Source: Annona cherimola (Eukaryota > Streptophyta > Magnoliopsida > Magnoliales > Annonaceae). From it: a DNA stretch of 64,000 bases. Position 1 is the stretch's first letter; every line of letters begins with the position of its first letter. Under the pieces are notes generated by a model. The model was not told the origin of the DNA. It did no database searches and saw only the letters and a list, made by a program, of their open reading frames with translations. This document shows, piece after piece, positions 51,123-63,856 of this stretch. The stretch is taken from NCBI GenBank assembly GCA_030490835.1, contig CM059973.1, positions 85,513,221-85,577,220 on the forward strand. The letters are read 5' to 3'. The translations under genes and the position numbers were made by a program.

Positions 51123-51130
51123 TATTTATA
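51123..51130 (-). promoter_or_regulatory. TATA box of the ABCG gene
   Basis: On the minus strand TATAAATA lies about 260 bp before the ATG at 50864. It implies a leader of about 230 nt, and the sequence between is GC-richer than the upstream DNA. A second AT motif (TTTAAATA near 50912) is closer but less well placed. Confidence 0.55.
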
Positions 51131-51249
51131 GGATAATGCATTTCCTCTGCTGCTTGTCGTGTACAACGCTCGAATTTAAAGCCATTTGTTTGGATTTTCA
51201 AGCCAGTTTTTGTTTATTTTATTGCATCTGTATACATTCCCCCCTAAAA

Positions 51250-54200
51250 AAAAATAATCATGTGAGGGAGGGATGGTGGTGACCTACACCTCCTAATCTC
51301 ACCTCTCCACGCCTTCGTTTCGTCACGCATGGGCTCACACCTGGCTCGCCGGAAAAAGCTGGCCGGTGAAGTCGTCAGAAACTCCCCCAACCATACCTGT
51401 CTATCTTGACCATCCAAGTCGGTGGACCCATGTGGGTCTGCGCTGTACTAGAATTCCAAATAATTTCTTCCTTTTTATTTTCCTGTGGACAGATGGAATG
51501 AAGATGCCGATTTACCTAATTTTTTCTTCTTTTGAATTTTTAAATGCATTTCAAAAAATATTTCGTGTACAACTGTACCCCCTCAATTCCCCATACAATA
51601 TCCGTTAATTAATTAGAATTCTTGTACGTACTTTGCTTTTTAATGTGAGTTCTTTTTTTTTTTTTTTGATGAAATTTTAATGTGAGTTCTTGTGTGTACT
51701 TTTTTGATGAAAAAAATTCTTGTATGTACTTAATTGTCTTTAAAAATGCTGATTTTTGCGTCATATTTAAGAGCTGTCGAATACGTATTGAAGCACAAAA
51801 ATTTTGATATTAGTTTATCTAATGGTTTCTTCTTATTAATTGGCCCCATAGTTATATTTTTTGTTACTTTTATCTGTAAACATCCACATGGGTAACATTG
51901 TATATATTCATCTTTTTTTTTTTGGGCAAAAGTCCTTAATTGATTTATTACTTGTTTTATCATTGCGATAACACCTACATCGATTAAAAATTAAATGGGT
52001 ACTTCGACCTCGTCAGAGGCTTAAAGGTTAGAATTCTCCGAGGCAAATGTCTGAAAGCGATGCAAGAGAGAGTCTAAGTAAACACAAGAATCAAAACATA
52101 TACTTCTAGTTGAGCACCATCCAACAAAATTCCTACTAGGAAAGTTACTTGGTAACTTCCATAAATACATTTCAACCAATATAAGATAGGACATATAATC
52201 TTCTCACTTTTCGAGATTATTCATCTATATCAAACCCATGATTTCCAATGGATTTTCAATTATTTTAATAAGTAATTAAGATTCTATATTTTTAAAATAT
52301 TAATATCATTGTTCCCGCTATTTCAATCATGAACTTCCACCTTAGTTTATTTTCTCATTCCCTATTTTTTCTATCAAATTAATCTTATTGCGGTGGCCGA
52401 CAGTGTTGAATCGCATTAAATGTATGTAATATTTATATTCCTTCTGAATTATTTACAAATTCAAGTTGAGTTTTCGCTGTCCATTGAAAACATACAAACA
52501 TATTTAACTTTCGGGTGACCATCATTTATGTATGATTCTAAGAACTATATAATTAACCAAGTCAGACCAACCATATATTAGTCGTCTTCACAATAGAATT
52601 GATACTTATTAGAAACATGTTCTTAAATATTGTTGGCGTGGCTTGAGTAAATCTTGGACGGGTGAGCCATCCATGTTGTGCTGCTTAGCCCATTTTTTCT
52701 TGTTGGTTTAATGGAATTAGGTACAGGTGTTTATCTACCACCGGCTTTGTATTCACAAAGGCAGCAAAAGCTGAAGTCAAAGGTAGAAGCACGAGAGATT
52801 GGTTTGGGCTTTTTAATGTCTTGGGTTGGATTTTTCTCCCATGGACGGATGGGAAGAAAACAGTTCAAAACGAGCGATGGGGGCAATGATGTCTGCAGCG
52901 ACGCCAGCTGCACTATATAGCCACTTGCGCTTGTGTCATGTTACGTAATTAGCTACGGGAATTGAACTTCCACAAACATCTCATTTCAAAATTATAAAAT
53001 GCCCAACTAGATCTCCTCAGCATGAATAACATTGCTTTATTTTTTTAAGAGTATTTATATATCTAATGACAACTCATATTACATTTAAGCATATTCATAA
53101 CCTTTACATAATGAAGGAAAATTTTCAATAATATTCCACAATGAAGAAAAATTACAAATATCTCCATAAAATAAAAGAAATAGAAAAACTCTCGTACTAC
53201 TTAAATTTGAAAAGAAAAGAGTCAAACTCATGACCAACCAATGATAAACCAACAAAAGTTACTACAGGAGAATACCCCTCCGGCTAACATTGCTTTAATT
53301 AATTAAGTTGATTGCACATGCTCAAGTGAAAATTTCCAATTGACTCAAATTGATCGGACCCGTTGATTGCGGCAGCTGAACTGTTATTCGAATAGCATAT
53401 CTCGAAGTTTCGATGATCTTAATTGCCTAATCTCAACTCAGAGACGAGTAGAAATGACTATTGGAATGGCTGGTGGGCTAGCTTATCTTGCACGTCTCTA
53501 ACTTCTCTCCACATGCATGCAACGGCAGCAAACTATTGAACTCCTATTTACCTGCTAAAATTGCCAATCGTTTTTTGTACTTTAAATTCATATTGTAAAA
53601 GACAGGAAATATGGCTATTCACGTGGGCCGCGTAAGGAAATATGTTAAAAAAAAAAAAATTCTGGTTTTCAACTGTGAGTTGGGTATGAATTTTCTATTA
53701 TCATAATTTCATTTCTTTATATACATATATGTATACCGATTGATTTTCACTTGCCTCATCTTTCTTGCAATTTTCTTCTTAAATATTGATTTAGTAGAAC
53801 CTCCTCAATTATATACGTACTTTAGCAAACAGACCTTTACACTTAACTTTGATTGAATTTTTTACTCAAAAAAAAAAAAAAACTTTATCGAATTTTATAA
53901 TCCAATATTTAAACATGATTAAAGCCATGCTTGCGATGGTATTCTTAATCACCACCCATTCATTCCTAACTTCTCTCAGATTTTGATAATAAGAGTGCAA
54001 ACAAATCCATAATTAGTTTGCTTTTGAACTAAAATTCATAGTGGATTTTTTTGGCAAGCTCTCGCAAAATCAGGAACTGATGAGGTGGCAAATGCTAATA
54101 GGCTAAAAGTATAAATATGTTTTTTTTTAAAAAAAAAATCTATAACTGATCGTCTGGATTCCATATTGTTAATTTTTTGAAAGTCTTAAGAGGACTATTA

Positions 54201-54490
54201 TTCAAATCATAATTGTGTAACCATTCAATTAGTATTTAAGGTCAAGCAAGACTTCTCAGATATACATCCAGGCCTCCTAACTTTAGGGGGATCTAGCACA
54301 TACATATGTTAAATCCCATACTCCAACATGTCACAAGGATATGCTCTTGAAAACACAAGGTAGCTACCCATGTACAACACGATTAGAAATGGAATTTTTG
54401 TTGCACTGACGTTGTTTCATGAGTCTATACTTGGCAAATTGAAGAAGACATGCACATATATATGTAGCGTGTGGTGTGAAAATGAAGAAG
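51250..54490. other. Intergenic upstream of the ABCG gene
   Basis: The proximal part is the ABCG promoter. Beyond it the DNA is AT-rich with T and A tracts (51654, 53645, 53869). The frame 52711-52920 reads MELGTGVYLPPALYSQRQQK at its ATG start and is a 69-codon unmatched frame; it lacks splice or promoter support, so I do not call it. No RNA gene seen. Confidence 0.35.
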
Positions 54491-54498
54491 TCCCCACG

Positions 54499-54535
54499 AT
54501 TGCCATTGCCATTGCCATTGCCATTGCCATTGCCA
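54499..54535. repeat. (ATTGCC)n hexanucleotide microsatellite
   Basis: About six perfect units of attgcc. They give artificial Ala-Ile and Gly-Asn repeats in open frames on the two strands, which should not be taken for protein. Confidence 0.9.
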
Positions 54536-55335
54536 ACCAAGCTACCAACTCGACTCATTTTTCCTGTTTGGGTTGATTATCGGACGTATGTGGGTTTTTA
54601 ATTCCACGTTTTGCTGTTTTCCTCTTCGTTTAGTTACATGATATTTTAAACTTTGTTATTGTGTATGTAATTATATATTCATCCTCGGATAATTAATGCT
54701 CGCGATAAACGTCCAGAAAAAGTGCATGCACGCGTTTAGTTGAATTTGAGAAGCGTGTTTGATGCATGCAGCTCAGCTTGCACTGGGAAAAAAGAGGAAA
54801 ACACAAGTACATATTAAGATTTTTATACAATGCATAATAAGATTAAATAGAGCAAAAAAATAAGTTACTTATCATTAAATAACAAATTTCAACCTTTTTT
54901 ACTCATTTCCAATATAATGACATGGTCAGAACAGTCTAGGGCTCGATTTTTTTTTTTTTTCTGTTATAGACAATTAATGGAGGACAACTACAGTAGAGAA
55001 ATAATTAGACAAATATCTTTGCTACAACTTGGATTTTCACCCAACATGTTTTTAATTCATTCACATTTTTAATTCACTCACACCAACTACTTGATCATTT
55101 AAGTCATGACATTTTAGGGCTGAGAAAAAGAAAAAGAGACGATAAAATTTTTCACATCATTTGTTAATGTGACTATACATTAGTTACTCAAATAATTAAT
55201 CTTAATTTTTTATTTTTTGGAAGTATTTTGTAATTTGTAAGTGAAGTGAAATGGAATGAAAACAAAAGGTAACTCATTAATTACCCAACTACTCTACTTG
55301 TTTTCTACTTTTACATATGTATTCTAATCATTTTA
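54536..55335. other. Intergenic, nothing recognised
   Basis: AT-rich, with a T tract at 54947-54960. No exon or transposon end was supported. Confidence 0.4.
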
Positions 55336-56022
55336 GGATAATGATCCTGTACATTCAAGTGCACTTAGCTTTGGTGCATACAGGTACAAAACTCATTTTT
55401 AAAAGTTTTGTATACAATTGTTAATGTAAATATATTTAACATGCATATCAAGTTTTATTATTTTTGAAAATTTATAAATATTTTTTTAGATTTTTTGAAA
55501 ATAGTGATATTTTAGTAATTTTTTAAATTAATAAAACGTCGCTACTTTTAAAAAATCTAAAAAATATCTACAAATCTTCAAACATGGTAAAACTTGATAC
55601 ACACGTTAGATATGTTTAGATTAATAGTTGTATAATAAAATTTTAAAAAATTAAAAAAGGGTTAAATATACCCGATGTAAAATTACTAAAATATCACTGT
55701 TTTTAAAAAATCTAAAACATATCTACAAATTTTCAAAAATGCTAAAACTTGATATACATTTTAATTATACTTAGATTAATGGTTACATAATAAAATTTTA
55801 AAAAAAATTAAAATTTAGGTTAAATACAAGCGACGCAAAGAAAATGATACTGTTTTTTAAAAAAATCCAAAAAATATCTACAAATATCTAAAAATGATAA
55901 AACTTAATATACATGTTAAATAAATTTAGATTAATAGTTATATAAAAAAATTTAACAAATTAAGAAATAGATTAAGTACACATCATTGCACTGAGGCTAA
56001 GTGCACCGTATCGATCATTTTA
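55336..56022. mobile_element. Foldback MITE family 3 with three right arms
   Basis: The left terminus GATAATGATCCTGTACATTC and GTGCACTTAGC face the reversed right terminus GATAAAATGATCGATACGG and GTGCACTTAGC. One left arm (about 55336-55510) is followed by three successive right-arm copies of about 155 bp (roughly 55515-55660, 55672-55815, 55830-55985). Each carries TTTTTAAAAAATCTAAAA, CAAATNTTCAAAAATG and TTTAGATTAATRGTT. A normal copy (35391-35745) has one arm each side. Non-coding. Confidence 0.65.
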
Positions 56023-57580
56023 TCATATATTTCCATACGACTACCATATCTATTTCTATTTTATTCCTACTTTTCCACTAGCTATCATATCCATTCCCAT
56101 CGTTTACATCTTAACTAACAGTCCCTTATTTAAAGTCTTTCTATTTTATTTTTATTTACTTATATTTTAAGAAAATCAACATTTTGCGATATACTTTTAG
56201 AAGCTTAGCAACTTTTATTGTAAAAATTCTAATTAGTGATATAAAATTATAAATAATTATTATTTAGTAACAATGATGTAATGAATGTTTACAAGACTTA
56301 TTCCTAAAACTTGTACTGTCTCCATTTCTCCTCCTGTTTTCTTTATTCCTTTTTCGCCTACACGTTTTACCCAACCGGTCCGTAATAAGGAAATGATCTC
56401 AAATATAAGAGTTCCTTCCACTGTGTGTGTACTACGGAAATGATCTCATATCAGTTCCTTTTATTGATCGTGAATGTGTAGAATTACTCAATTTTTTAAT
56501 AATTCCGTGACACCAACTTTCATCTTGTTCCGTCCACCAACTGTGAAGATTGCTGCACTTATTTCTTAAAATTCATTCAACACTACGGCCAATCAATGGA
56601 TCGGCTGTTCACCAGATGGGTGGGGTTGCTCTCAATCTAGATTTATTGTTATTATTGTGAGTGGTAAAATTTCAAACTTCCCCAAGCCAACGTTCGAGAA
56701 CTTACCCCATAACAATATTTAAAATTACTAAATTAATTGACGACTATATATACATCCATGGGTATTTTAATTAATTAAAATACTATCCACGACGACTACC
56801 CATTCGAAAATATTCAATTAATTACTTACAAATCCAAATAAACATGGGTATTGTAATCAATCAAAATAAACTTCTATGGGTGACTAAACGACGACTGACA
56901 TTTTGCAAAGACCAAAAGGATAGTCTCTACATTCTATAATCAGGAGCTAGTTAAACAAATTAGAAATCACGTGATATAATTGAAGCTAAATACGTAATAG
57001 TTGTAACTATTTTTGAAAAATAAGAATTAGGAGACGAAAATGAGTTGGTGCAGTGCTGGTGAGGGCAAAGCACTTAATTGACGTTATGGGTTTCGGTGCA
57101 CTTTTGTCATAGTTTCGGGTTTGAACATTTGCTGCATCTTTCTTTGCTTGTGGTCATGGGTTTTAGTTCTTTACCTTTCCTTCTCAATTTTTTTTTTTTT
57201 TTTTTGGGCAAGCACTGATAGACTTCTCTCCAAAGTGATAATTATGATGAGAACAAGTTGACTCCAGGCAGGGTTTAATAAACTTTTCCATTATTCAAAC
57301 ATATTTTCTGCATACACGACTACTCGAAACAGTCTAAAAATTTTGGGGCGTTTGAGACGATTGGTTCGAAAAAAGAATCTCACTAGTCACAACTCACAAG
57401 TTTAAGAAATTTCAGGAGGTGGGTTTGAGCTAGCTAGACTGCCCCAGTCTGGTGATGGTCGGATCTGGTCAATCTAAATGTGATACTTTTCTAGACGTAG
57501 GTGGGAATATGCTAAACTCCAGACCAAATTGGTTGGATGAGCAAGGTTTATGCCAATACTCCATTCAGTCACATCGAGGG
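56023..57580. other. Intergenic, nothing recognised
   Basis: AT-rich DNA with no credible exon, RNA gene or transposon terminus. Confidence 0.4.
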
Positions 57581-57584
57581 CAAG

Positions 57585-58157
57585 TTTGATACTTGGATTA
57601 AGAATATTCCCAATGGATATTTAAAGTTCGTTTGGAGGGGAATCCTTCCCTCAAGCTGTTTTCCCAAATTTATAACCTCCAAATGAGCACAGCTCTTCCA
57701 CCTGATTATGTTCGATCCGCTTGATCTTGTGAAAGAGGGGCTAAGTCCCACCAAGGAAATGCTCCAAGTGAAGACACCCCACCATGAGTTCTTTTCCCCA
57801 TGTATGTCCATTAAGCAGTCTGGATTGTAGAATGGTCGGCATGAAGTGATTGACCATGATGAATGATCCAATCCTTGTAAGAGGAAGTTGCAACAAACTC
57901 CGTGTAAGCCAAAAGGCATTTATGCACATGTTCCCTGCCAGCTGCTTTTGTCCCTTTCTGATCCTTAATGATAGGGTGACCCACTTAAGCATTCATCTAG
58001 ATGCTACTCGACTTTTTAATTCCCTGCTGGGATTAAAACATCTTTCACCCATCCTCATAAGCGCAGGATCAGATCATTGTCATACCTGCCCTGATTTCCA
58101 CGTCGACCTACGGTCATATACAGAGAGAGAGAAAGAGAGAGCTGATCCCGTATGGTT
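57585..58157. repeat. Low-copy segment, partly duplicated at 59266
   Basis: 57585-57740 recurs at 59266-59430 in the same orientation (for example TTTGGAGGGGAATCCT, CTGTTTTCCCAAATTTAT and TTGATCTTGTGAAAGAGGG in both). The complete copy has open frames on both strands, up to 116 codons on the minus strand, but neither strand matches a known protein. The sequence is more complex than its flanks and could be the remains of transposon coding sequence. Confidence 0.5.
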
Positions 58158-58862
58158 GGCTTAAAAATATGCCCCACATACACTTAAATATATTAATATT
58201 TTATATAATCATTTATTCATGTATAAATTATGTTTTAAATAATTTACATATTGAAAAATAACTTTAAATTATTATTTATATCAAACTATTTTATTATATT
58301 AAATTTATACCATTTTCAGAGAAGACTTCGTACACATATCTCATTTGGATAAAAAATTATTATGCTGGTAGAATAGATAATTCTAAATACAATGAGTGAA
58401 CTAGATTATTATTTTATGATTATGTAAGGCCTATACATATGTTAGATTTGAATGAAAATTAATATGTTAATAAAGTGAATATTTCTAAACACCATGAGTT
58501 GGGTAGATTTTCTATTCATGTTTAAGTGGGCCTCACGGCGCATGAACTACACAGTGCAGTCACTTTTACGGTGCAGTTGCCTTAAAATTGGCCTCACACG
58601 ATCATAAAATTATAATATACTCCACCAATTATATTTAGAATTATGTATTATATTACCATATCAATTTTCATCCTAATTGGATATGTGTATGAACCCCATC
58701 TAAAAATGATACAACTTCGATGTAATAAAATAGTTTGATGTAAGTAACAACTTTAAAGTTTTTTTTTCAACATGTAAATCATTTTCTATAAAATTTATAT
58801 ATGAATAAATGATTACATAAAGTATCAATACATTTAAGTACACGTAGATTCCATTTTAGGCC
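58158..58862. mobile_element. Large palindromic (foldback) element
   Basis: A 705-bp element whose left arm starts GGCTTAAAAATATGCCCCAC and whose reversed right arm starts GGCCTAAAATGGAATCTACG. The two arms then run in parallel for about 300 bp (CACTTAAATATATTAATATT, AATCATTTATTCATRTATAA). The centre lies near 58520. It is non-coding. A left-arm-only copy is at 59540-59815, and a related inverted piece at about 58975-59260. No target duplication found. Confidence 0.6.
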
Positions 58863-58974
58863 AAATGCATCGTTAGTTATGGTACAGCTTTACTACACAG
58901 GAAAGGTTCTCTCTCTCTCTATATATATATATATACACGGGGACTCTTATATGAAACTCTCTTCATGTTTAAAA

Positions 58975-59260
58975 TCTTAATGGTTAATAGAAAATCCACT
59001 TCATCCATTGTATTTAACATCATTTATAGTATTCTAGAAACCCTTTTATTTTTTTTAATTTCATTGTATATGAGTCTCATCTATAAATGAGTAAAATCAA
59101 AGTAATAAAATAGTTTAATATGAAAATATCAACTTTAAAGTAATTTTTTCAACATCTAACCATCGAAAATATCAATAATATATAGATAAATGATCCTATA
59201 AAGTATTATTATATTATAATACATGTGTAAATGAATCTAAACATTTTTCATAATTTACAC
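58975..59260. repeat. Related palindrome-arm fragment
   Basis: It holds TGAGTCTCATCTATAAATGA, AAAATAGTTTAATATGA and CAACTTTAAAGTAATTTTTT in the order of the right arm of the neighbouring palindrome, with a reduced opposite side. A TA/CT microsatellite (about 58911-58936) lies just to its left. Confidence 0.4.
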
Positions 59261-59265
59261 ATGAA

Positions 59266-59815
59266 TGCTTGGATAAAGAATATTCCCAATGAATATTTAA
59301 AGTTAGTTTGGAGGGGAATCCTGCTTCTTAGATCCTTCCCTTAAGCTGTTTTCCCAAATTTATGACCTCCGAAAGAGCACAGTTCTTCCACTTGATTATG
59401 TTCGATCTGCTTGATCTTGTGAAAGAGGGTCTAATTTTAGATCTTGTAAGAATATTAGATCTTGTGAGACGCATGGGGTGTGTGCATATATGTGAGTTTT
59501 TATCATGTACAATTATATGTATTGTAACTTACAGCACGTTTGGCTAAAAAATGACCCTATATACACTTAAATATATTAATATTTTATACAATAATTTATC
59601 GATATATAAATTATATTTTAGATGGTTTACATTTTAAAAATAACCTTAAAATTGTTATTTGCATCGAATAATTTTATTATATTAGTTTTGTACTATTTAA
59701 TAGGGCTCATGCACATATCCAATTTGAATGAAAATTGGTAATCAGTACATTAAACAATTCTAAATATAATGAGTACAGTAAATTATCATGTGAGGCCCAT
59801 TTTGAGCCAGCTATA
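59266..59815. repeat. Second, shortened copy of the 57585-58480 unit
   Basis: 59266-59430 repeats 57585-57740. After a roughly 400-bp deletion relative to the first copy, 59540-59815 repeats the left arm of the palindrome (ACACTTAAATATATTAATAT, GTTTGGCTAAAAAATGACCC start). The order of parts is the same, so this is a duplication of the compound unit followed by loss. Confidence 0.55.
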
Positions 59816-59885
59816 TGGTTAGTTACCGTTTATTTAATTGCACTCAATAAATTCTCTGTATGTATACGTGGTGCTCCAACCCGAG

Positions 59886-62800
59886 TGTCACATCATTAAC
59901 CTTACTCTGGGACCGTTATTGATTGGTAAACGTGATCAGGATTGTTGTCCTGTCACACGACGGGATTTATTAGATATTTATCCATTTAATCTTGGCTCCT
60001 TAGGAGTCAATGTCATTATACATATTCCAATTTCATCATTTTTCCTAATCAGGTCATCATTAAATCCTTATAAATACATGTTATATCGTGAAAATCATAT
60101 TCATTCATAATATGATAAAACATACCCTAACATTTGGCCATATAATTTTTTTTCCATCCATAGATCATATATCGTAGTGTAAGTATCATACAATCATTAA
60201 AACAGTTATATAAAATCATTATACATCCATTCGTTCATCAAGTCATACACAGGCATTCATAAAATCGTCATTCTTCGATGCTCAACCTGTACTCCTCGTC
60301 ACATCTTTCCTTTCACTTGTCTTGGGGTTTAGAAAACAAAATGTGAGTCGAAACTTAATAAGCAAGCTATAAGATTTTTAGGCAATTCATTTTGAAGACA
60401 ATATTTTTCATTTAAAACATCATGGAAAGTAACATTATACCCACTCATGGGTATATTATAAAAACATAATTCTTATACACATCATGGGTATATCATAAGT
60501 AATGCAATACATTATTTTTAAACATGAACATCATAGGATTGAAGCTAGTTAGGCAATCATCCGTCTCCATCATCTTCTCCCATCCCAGGGAGGGCGCCGC
60601 CGGCTTTGGCCTATTTTAGCGACTTGGCCGCACCAAAGAGGGACAATCGGTTCGCTTATACCTTTAGGGTAGACCTCATGCTTTGTGTACATGACTTGTC
60701 ATAAACATGATCCTTAACATGTTAGCATGATTTTTTATTCATAAACTCTTAAAGCATTATTTTTCATCAACATTTGATAAAACATGATATAAATCATTTA
60801 TCACAATTGAAATAGCGTTTCAACACTTATTGACTAAAGGAATAGCCATTCTTAAATAGGGGTGCAACTCAGGTCGGGTTATACCGGGTTGGAGTGAACC
60901 CAAACCCTAAGCCAACCGGGTTGGAGTAAACCCAAACCCAAACCCTAAGAATTTAATCCGGGTTCGGACCGGGTTCGCATTGGTTTTGGTTTGGTTTCAG
61001 GTTACCAAAAAACTATTTTTTTCCAAATTTAATTGTAATCTAAAAGAAAATTATTGAAATATACATACCTGTGTTTATGAAGTCAAGCCTCAAGCTAAAT
61101 TCTGCAACATCATTTCAAAGAATTCTGCAACATCATGTTGAATTCTGTAATATTCTTTGAATGAACTCTGCAATTAATTTTTCAACACCCTATAGACACA
61201 AATAAATCGTAAATTAGTTAGTTTTATGACTAGTTGGTCATTTCTATTTAATAGCTAATAGAAATGACTCAAGTTTAGCAAATAGAAAATGAACATATCA
61301 TACAAACTATTGTAGTTGAAACTAAACATTATCATACAAATTGCTAAAATAGAAATTGACCACTTGTCATACCAATAAACTTAAAATATGAATCAAATTT
61401 ATACTACAATATGAAATTCAAACTAACAGATTTCTCATACTAACGGAAAGTATGATATAAAATAGATTTATCATGCCAACTTAAATTCAAACATAATTCA
61501 CATAATAGTTATTCAAAGCAACTAAATCTAAATACACTAAGTATAATGGTTCAACATTCCAATTTATTGATACACTGGCCACCTATATATTAATATTACA
61601 AAAAAAACATGTATAATTTATGAAAAAATTATATAAATTACACCGGGTTCGGACCGGGTCGGGTTTTGGTACCGGGTTGGTGCGAACCCAGGTTTGGTTT
61701 CAAGTTTCTACGGGTCTGGTTGAAACCGGGTCTATTTTTGGAAAAAATCTAAAAAATAAAACCCATTTTTGGTTTTGGTACCGAGTCGGGTCGGGCGGGT
61801 TTGGACCGACCCGGTACCAAGTTGCACCCCTATCCTTAAATAACTTGGAAATAATTTCAACAATCATTGTAAAATGATTCAAAATAATATCATTGCCAAT
61901 CATTTTATCATAATTTTGAGGAAGCAAAAATCGTTTAGAAAGCTGCTTGCTTACCTACTTCGCCTTAGCTTTTCAAGTCTACATTTTCTTTGCTTTTACC
62001 TATATACATAAGAATGATAGCACATTCATATAATTCTCATTTTCTTGCATATAACTTAGTTTTCCAACCCATAAATCATTAACATACATAACGTACTTGT
62101 GCATCATATCATTCATTCTATATCATGTTCTAAATCCATAAGTAAGGTAAACATTCATACACATAATAATCTTTCATTAATCATCATAGGAGGTTCATTA
62201 TCTTCTATTTGTCATTTTTTCATATATTTTTCATATTTCATATGTCAGTGCTCATTTTAAGCACATATTTGACGTCTTAGGCTTCATGTATTAATCTCAA
62301 AATTTGAGATTATATTTAATCATAGAAACAGCAACATAAACATGAATTTCATCATAATTTTATATATTTTTTCATTTTAGAAAATTACATAAATCATTTA
62401 TCATTTATCCATACATATCATTCCATATATACGCATCTTACGACACATATCTTATGTGTTTCTTAAAATTTTTTAAAACAGCAACTTGCATCCTAATTCA
62501 ACATGATTAAATCCCTTAATTGACACATAATTTATAGTTTATTTATGTAATTTTAATCTATTTATCATAGGATTTTAAAACAGCAACTTTGAGACCCGTT
62601 TTACACATTTTCAACGTCTCTTTTGATACTTAAATCAAAACAGATTTTTAATCCATAAATTCCAAAAATTAATCATGCTTGTCTTTACCCAAATTTAGGG
62701 TATTATTACATATTTAAAATATATAAATTGATTGCTTCCAAAACAGCAACTTTCATACACGTTTTGGGTACCCTTTGCACCCCTCTTTGGACGTTCCTAT

Positions 62801-63856
62801 GCATACCCTTAAAAATCAGATTGAGAGCAAACCTTCCTAACCCATTTTGGACGTCCAAAGTACCCTTAATTTAGGGTATTTTATCCTCTAAATCATCCAT
62901 AAACTCATTAGCATAATTCAAGCTTCATACATATCATAAAAAAATGAAAATCGGGTTATATACGAACCTTAAGTTCTATCCTTTCTAAAATCCTTAACTT
63001 ATGCCTAAATCAACATATATAATTCATAAAAACATGAATCATGATCTAGTCACATTAACTAATCAAAACAGTAACTTATCATGTGGATTTAAGAAAGTTC
63101 AAGCTAGGTTATTCACCCATAAACAACCCTAGCATTCCATTTAACCCTCTTGAACCCTTGAATTCATTCATACCATTCAATCTTCATTCAATACCCTAAT
63201 TAAGGGCATTATAAATCATCCTTTAAGGGTTCTTTATGAATCATAGTCATGACCCGTAATTAGAGGGAAGAAACTTAGGTTTCAAGAATCCAAAACTTGA
63301 AATATACTTACTTGATTTTAGGAAACTTTGAATCTTAGCTTTTCTAAATTGGTTTATCCTCTTTACTTCCTTCTTTTCCTTCTTTTCCTCCTTTTTTCTT
63401 CTTCTTTTTCTTCCTTCTTCCTTCCCCCTTGGACAACCTTGCTGCTACCCCCTTTGGAGATCTTTTTCTCCTTTGAATTTTCTCTCTCTAAGCCTCTTAG
63501 CATGGAACGTCCATACCTTGTATAGCCTTTGATTTTTTTCCAGATTTTTGGGCCCACTTCCCACATCGTTTGAGGGTAAATTAAAACATTTTTATCCCTT
63601 GTCGACATGACACATTCACATCCAAGTAAATTATGTAATTATCTCATATAAAAATTCATCAAAATCATCACATTTATGGGCCACAAAGCTGTCCATGTAG
63701 GGAACGTCCCATGCAGCCCCTTTTTTGGCATTTTGTGCCACAATTTCCACTTTAATTAAATGTTCATTACTTACCCTAGGTGCATAGGTAACTTAGATGC
63801 AGATTTGGTATCTTAAAAAATCAAAAAAAATCAAACAATCCACCATGGGCGTCACA
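59886..63856 (-). mobile_element. Solo-LTR-like block, minus orientation, with a nested hAT
   Basis: Read on the minus strand it starts TGTGACGCCCATGG (63856) and ends ...GATGTGACA (59886), typical of Ty3/gypsy LTRs with TGTGAC/GTGACA ends. It includes the motif CTTATTAAGTTTCGACTC (60363-60346) like the LTR at 13427, and a GTCTACC...AAGTCGCTAAAATAGG segment (about 60690-60610) near it. Without the nested hAT (60857-61832) it would be about 3.0 kb. The flanking 5-mers do not match, and TGTCACACGAC at 59951 is an alternative end, so the limits are uncertain. No gag-pol is in the window. Confidence 0.5.
60857..61832. mobile_element. Non-autonomous hAT element, 976 bp, nested in the LTR block
   Basis: The termini are TAGGGGTGCAACTCAGG and, reversed, TAGGGGTGCAACTTGG, of the same type as the 1.7-kb element at 23176. 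The flanking 8-mers are ttcttaaa (60849-60856) and tccttaaa (61833-61840), 7 of 8 identical. Subterminal regions are packed with CCGGGTTGG/GGTTCGGACCGG motifs; the centre is AT-rich and non-coding. Because it interrupts the LTR sequence, it is the younger insertion. Confidence 0.75.

Noticed and set aside
52678..52920. 80-codon plus-strand frame upstream of ABCG
   Set aside because: It begins at GTG, with the first ATG 33 bp later. There are no promoter or splice cues and I know no homologue.
54364..54576. Frames with (AI)n or (GN)n repeats
   Set aside because: Translation of the ATTGCC microsatellite on either strand.
61620..61927. Pro/Thr/Arg-rich frames in the nested hAT
   Set aside because: Produced by the GC-rich subterminal motif array of the element, not by a gene.
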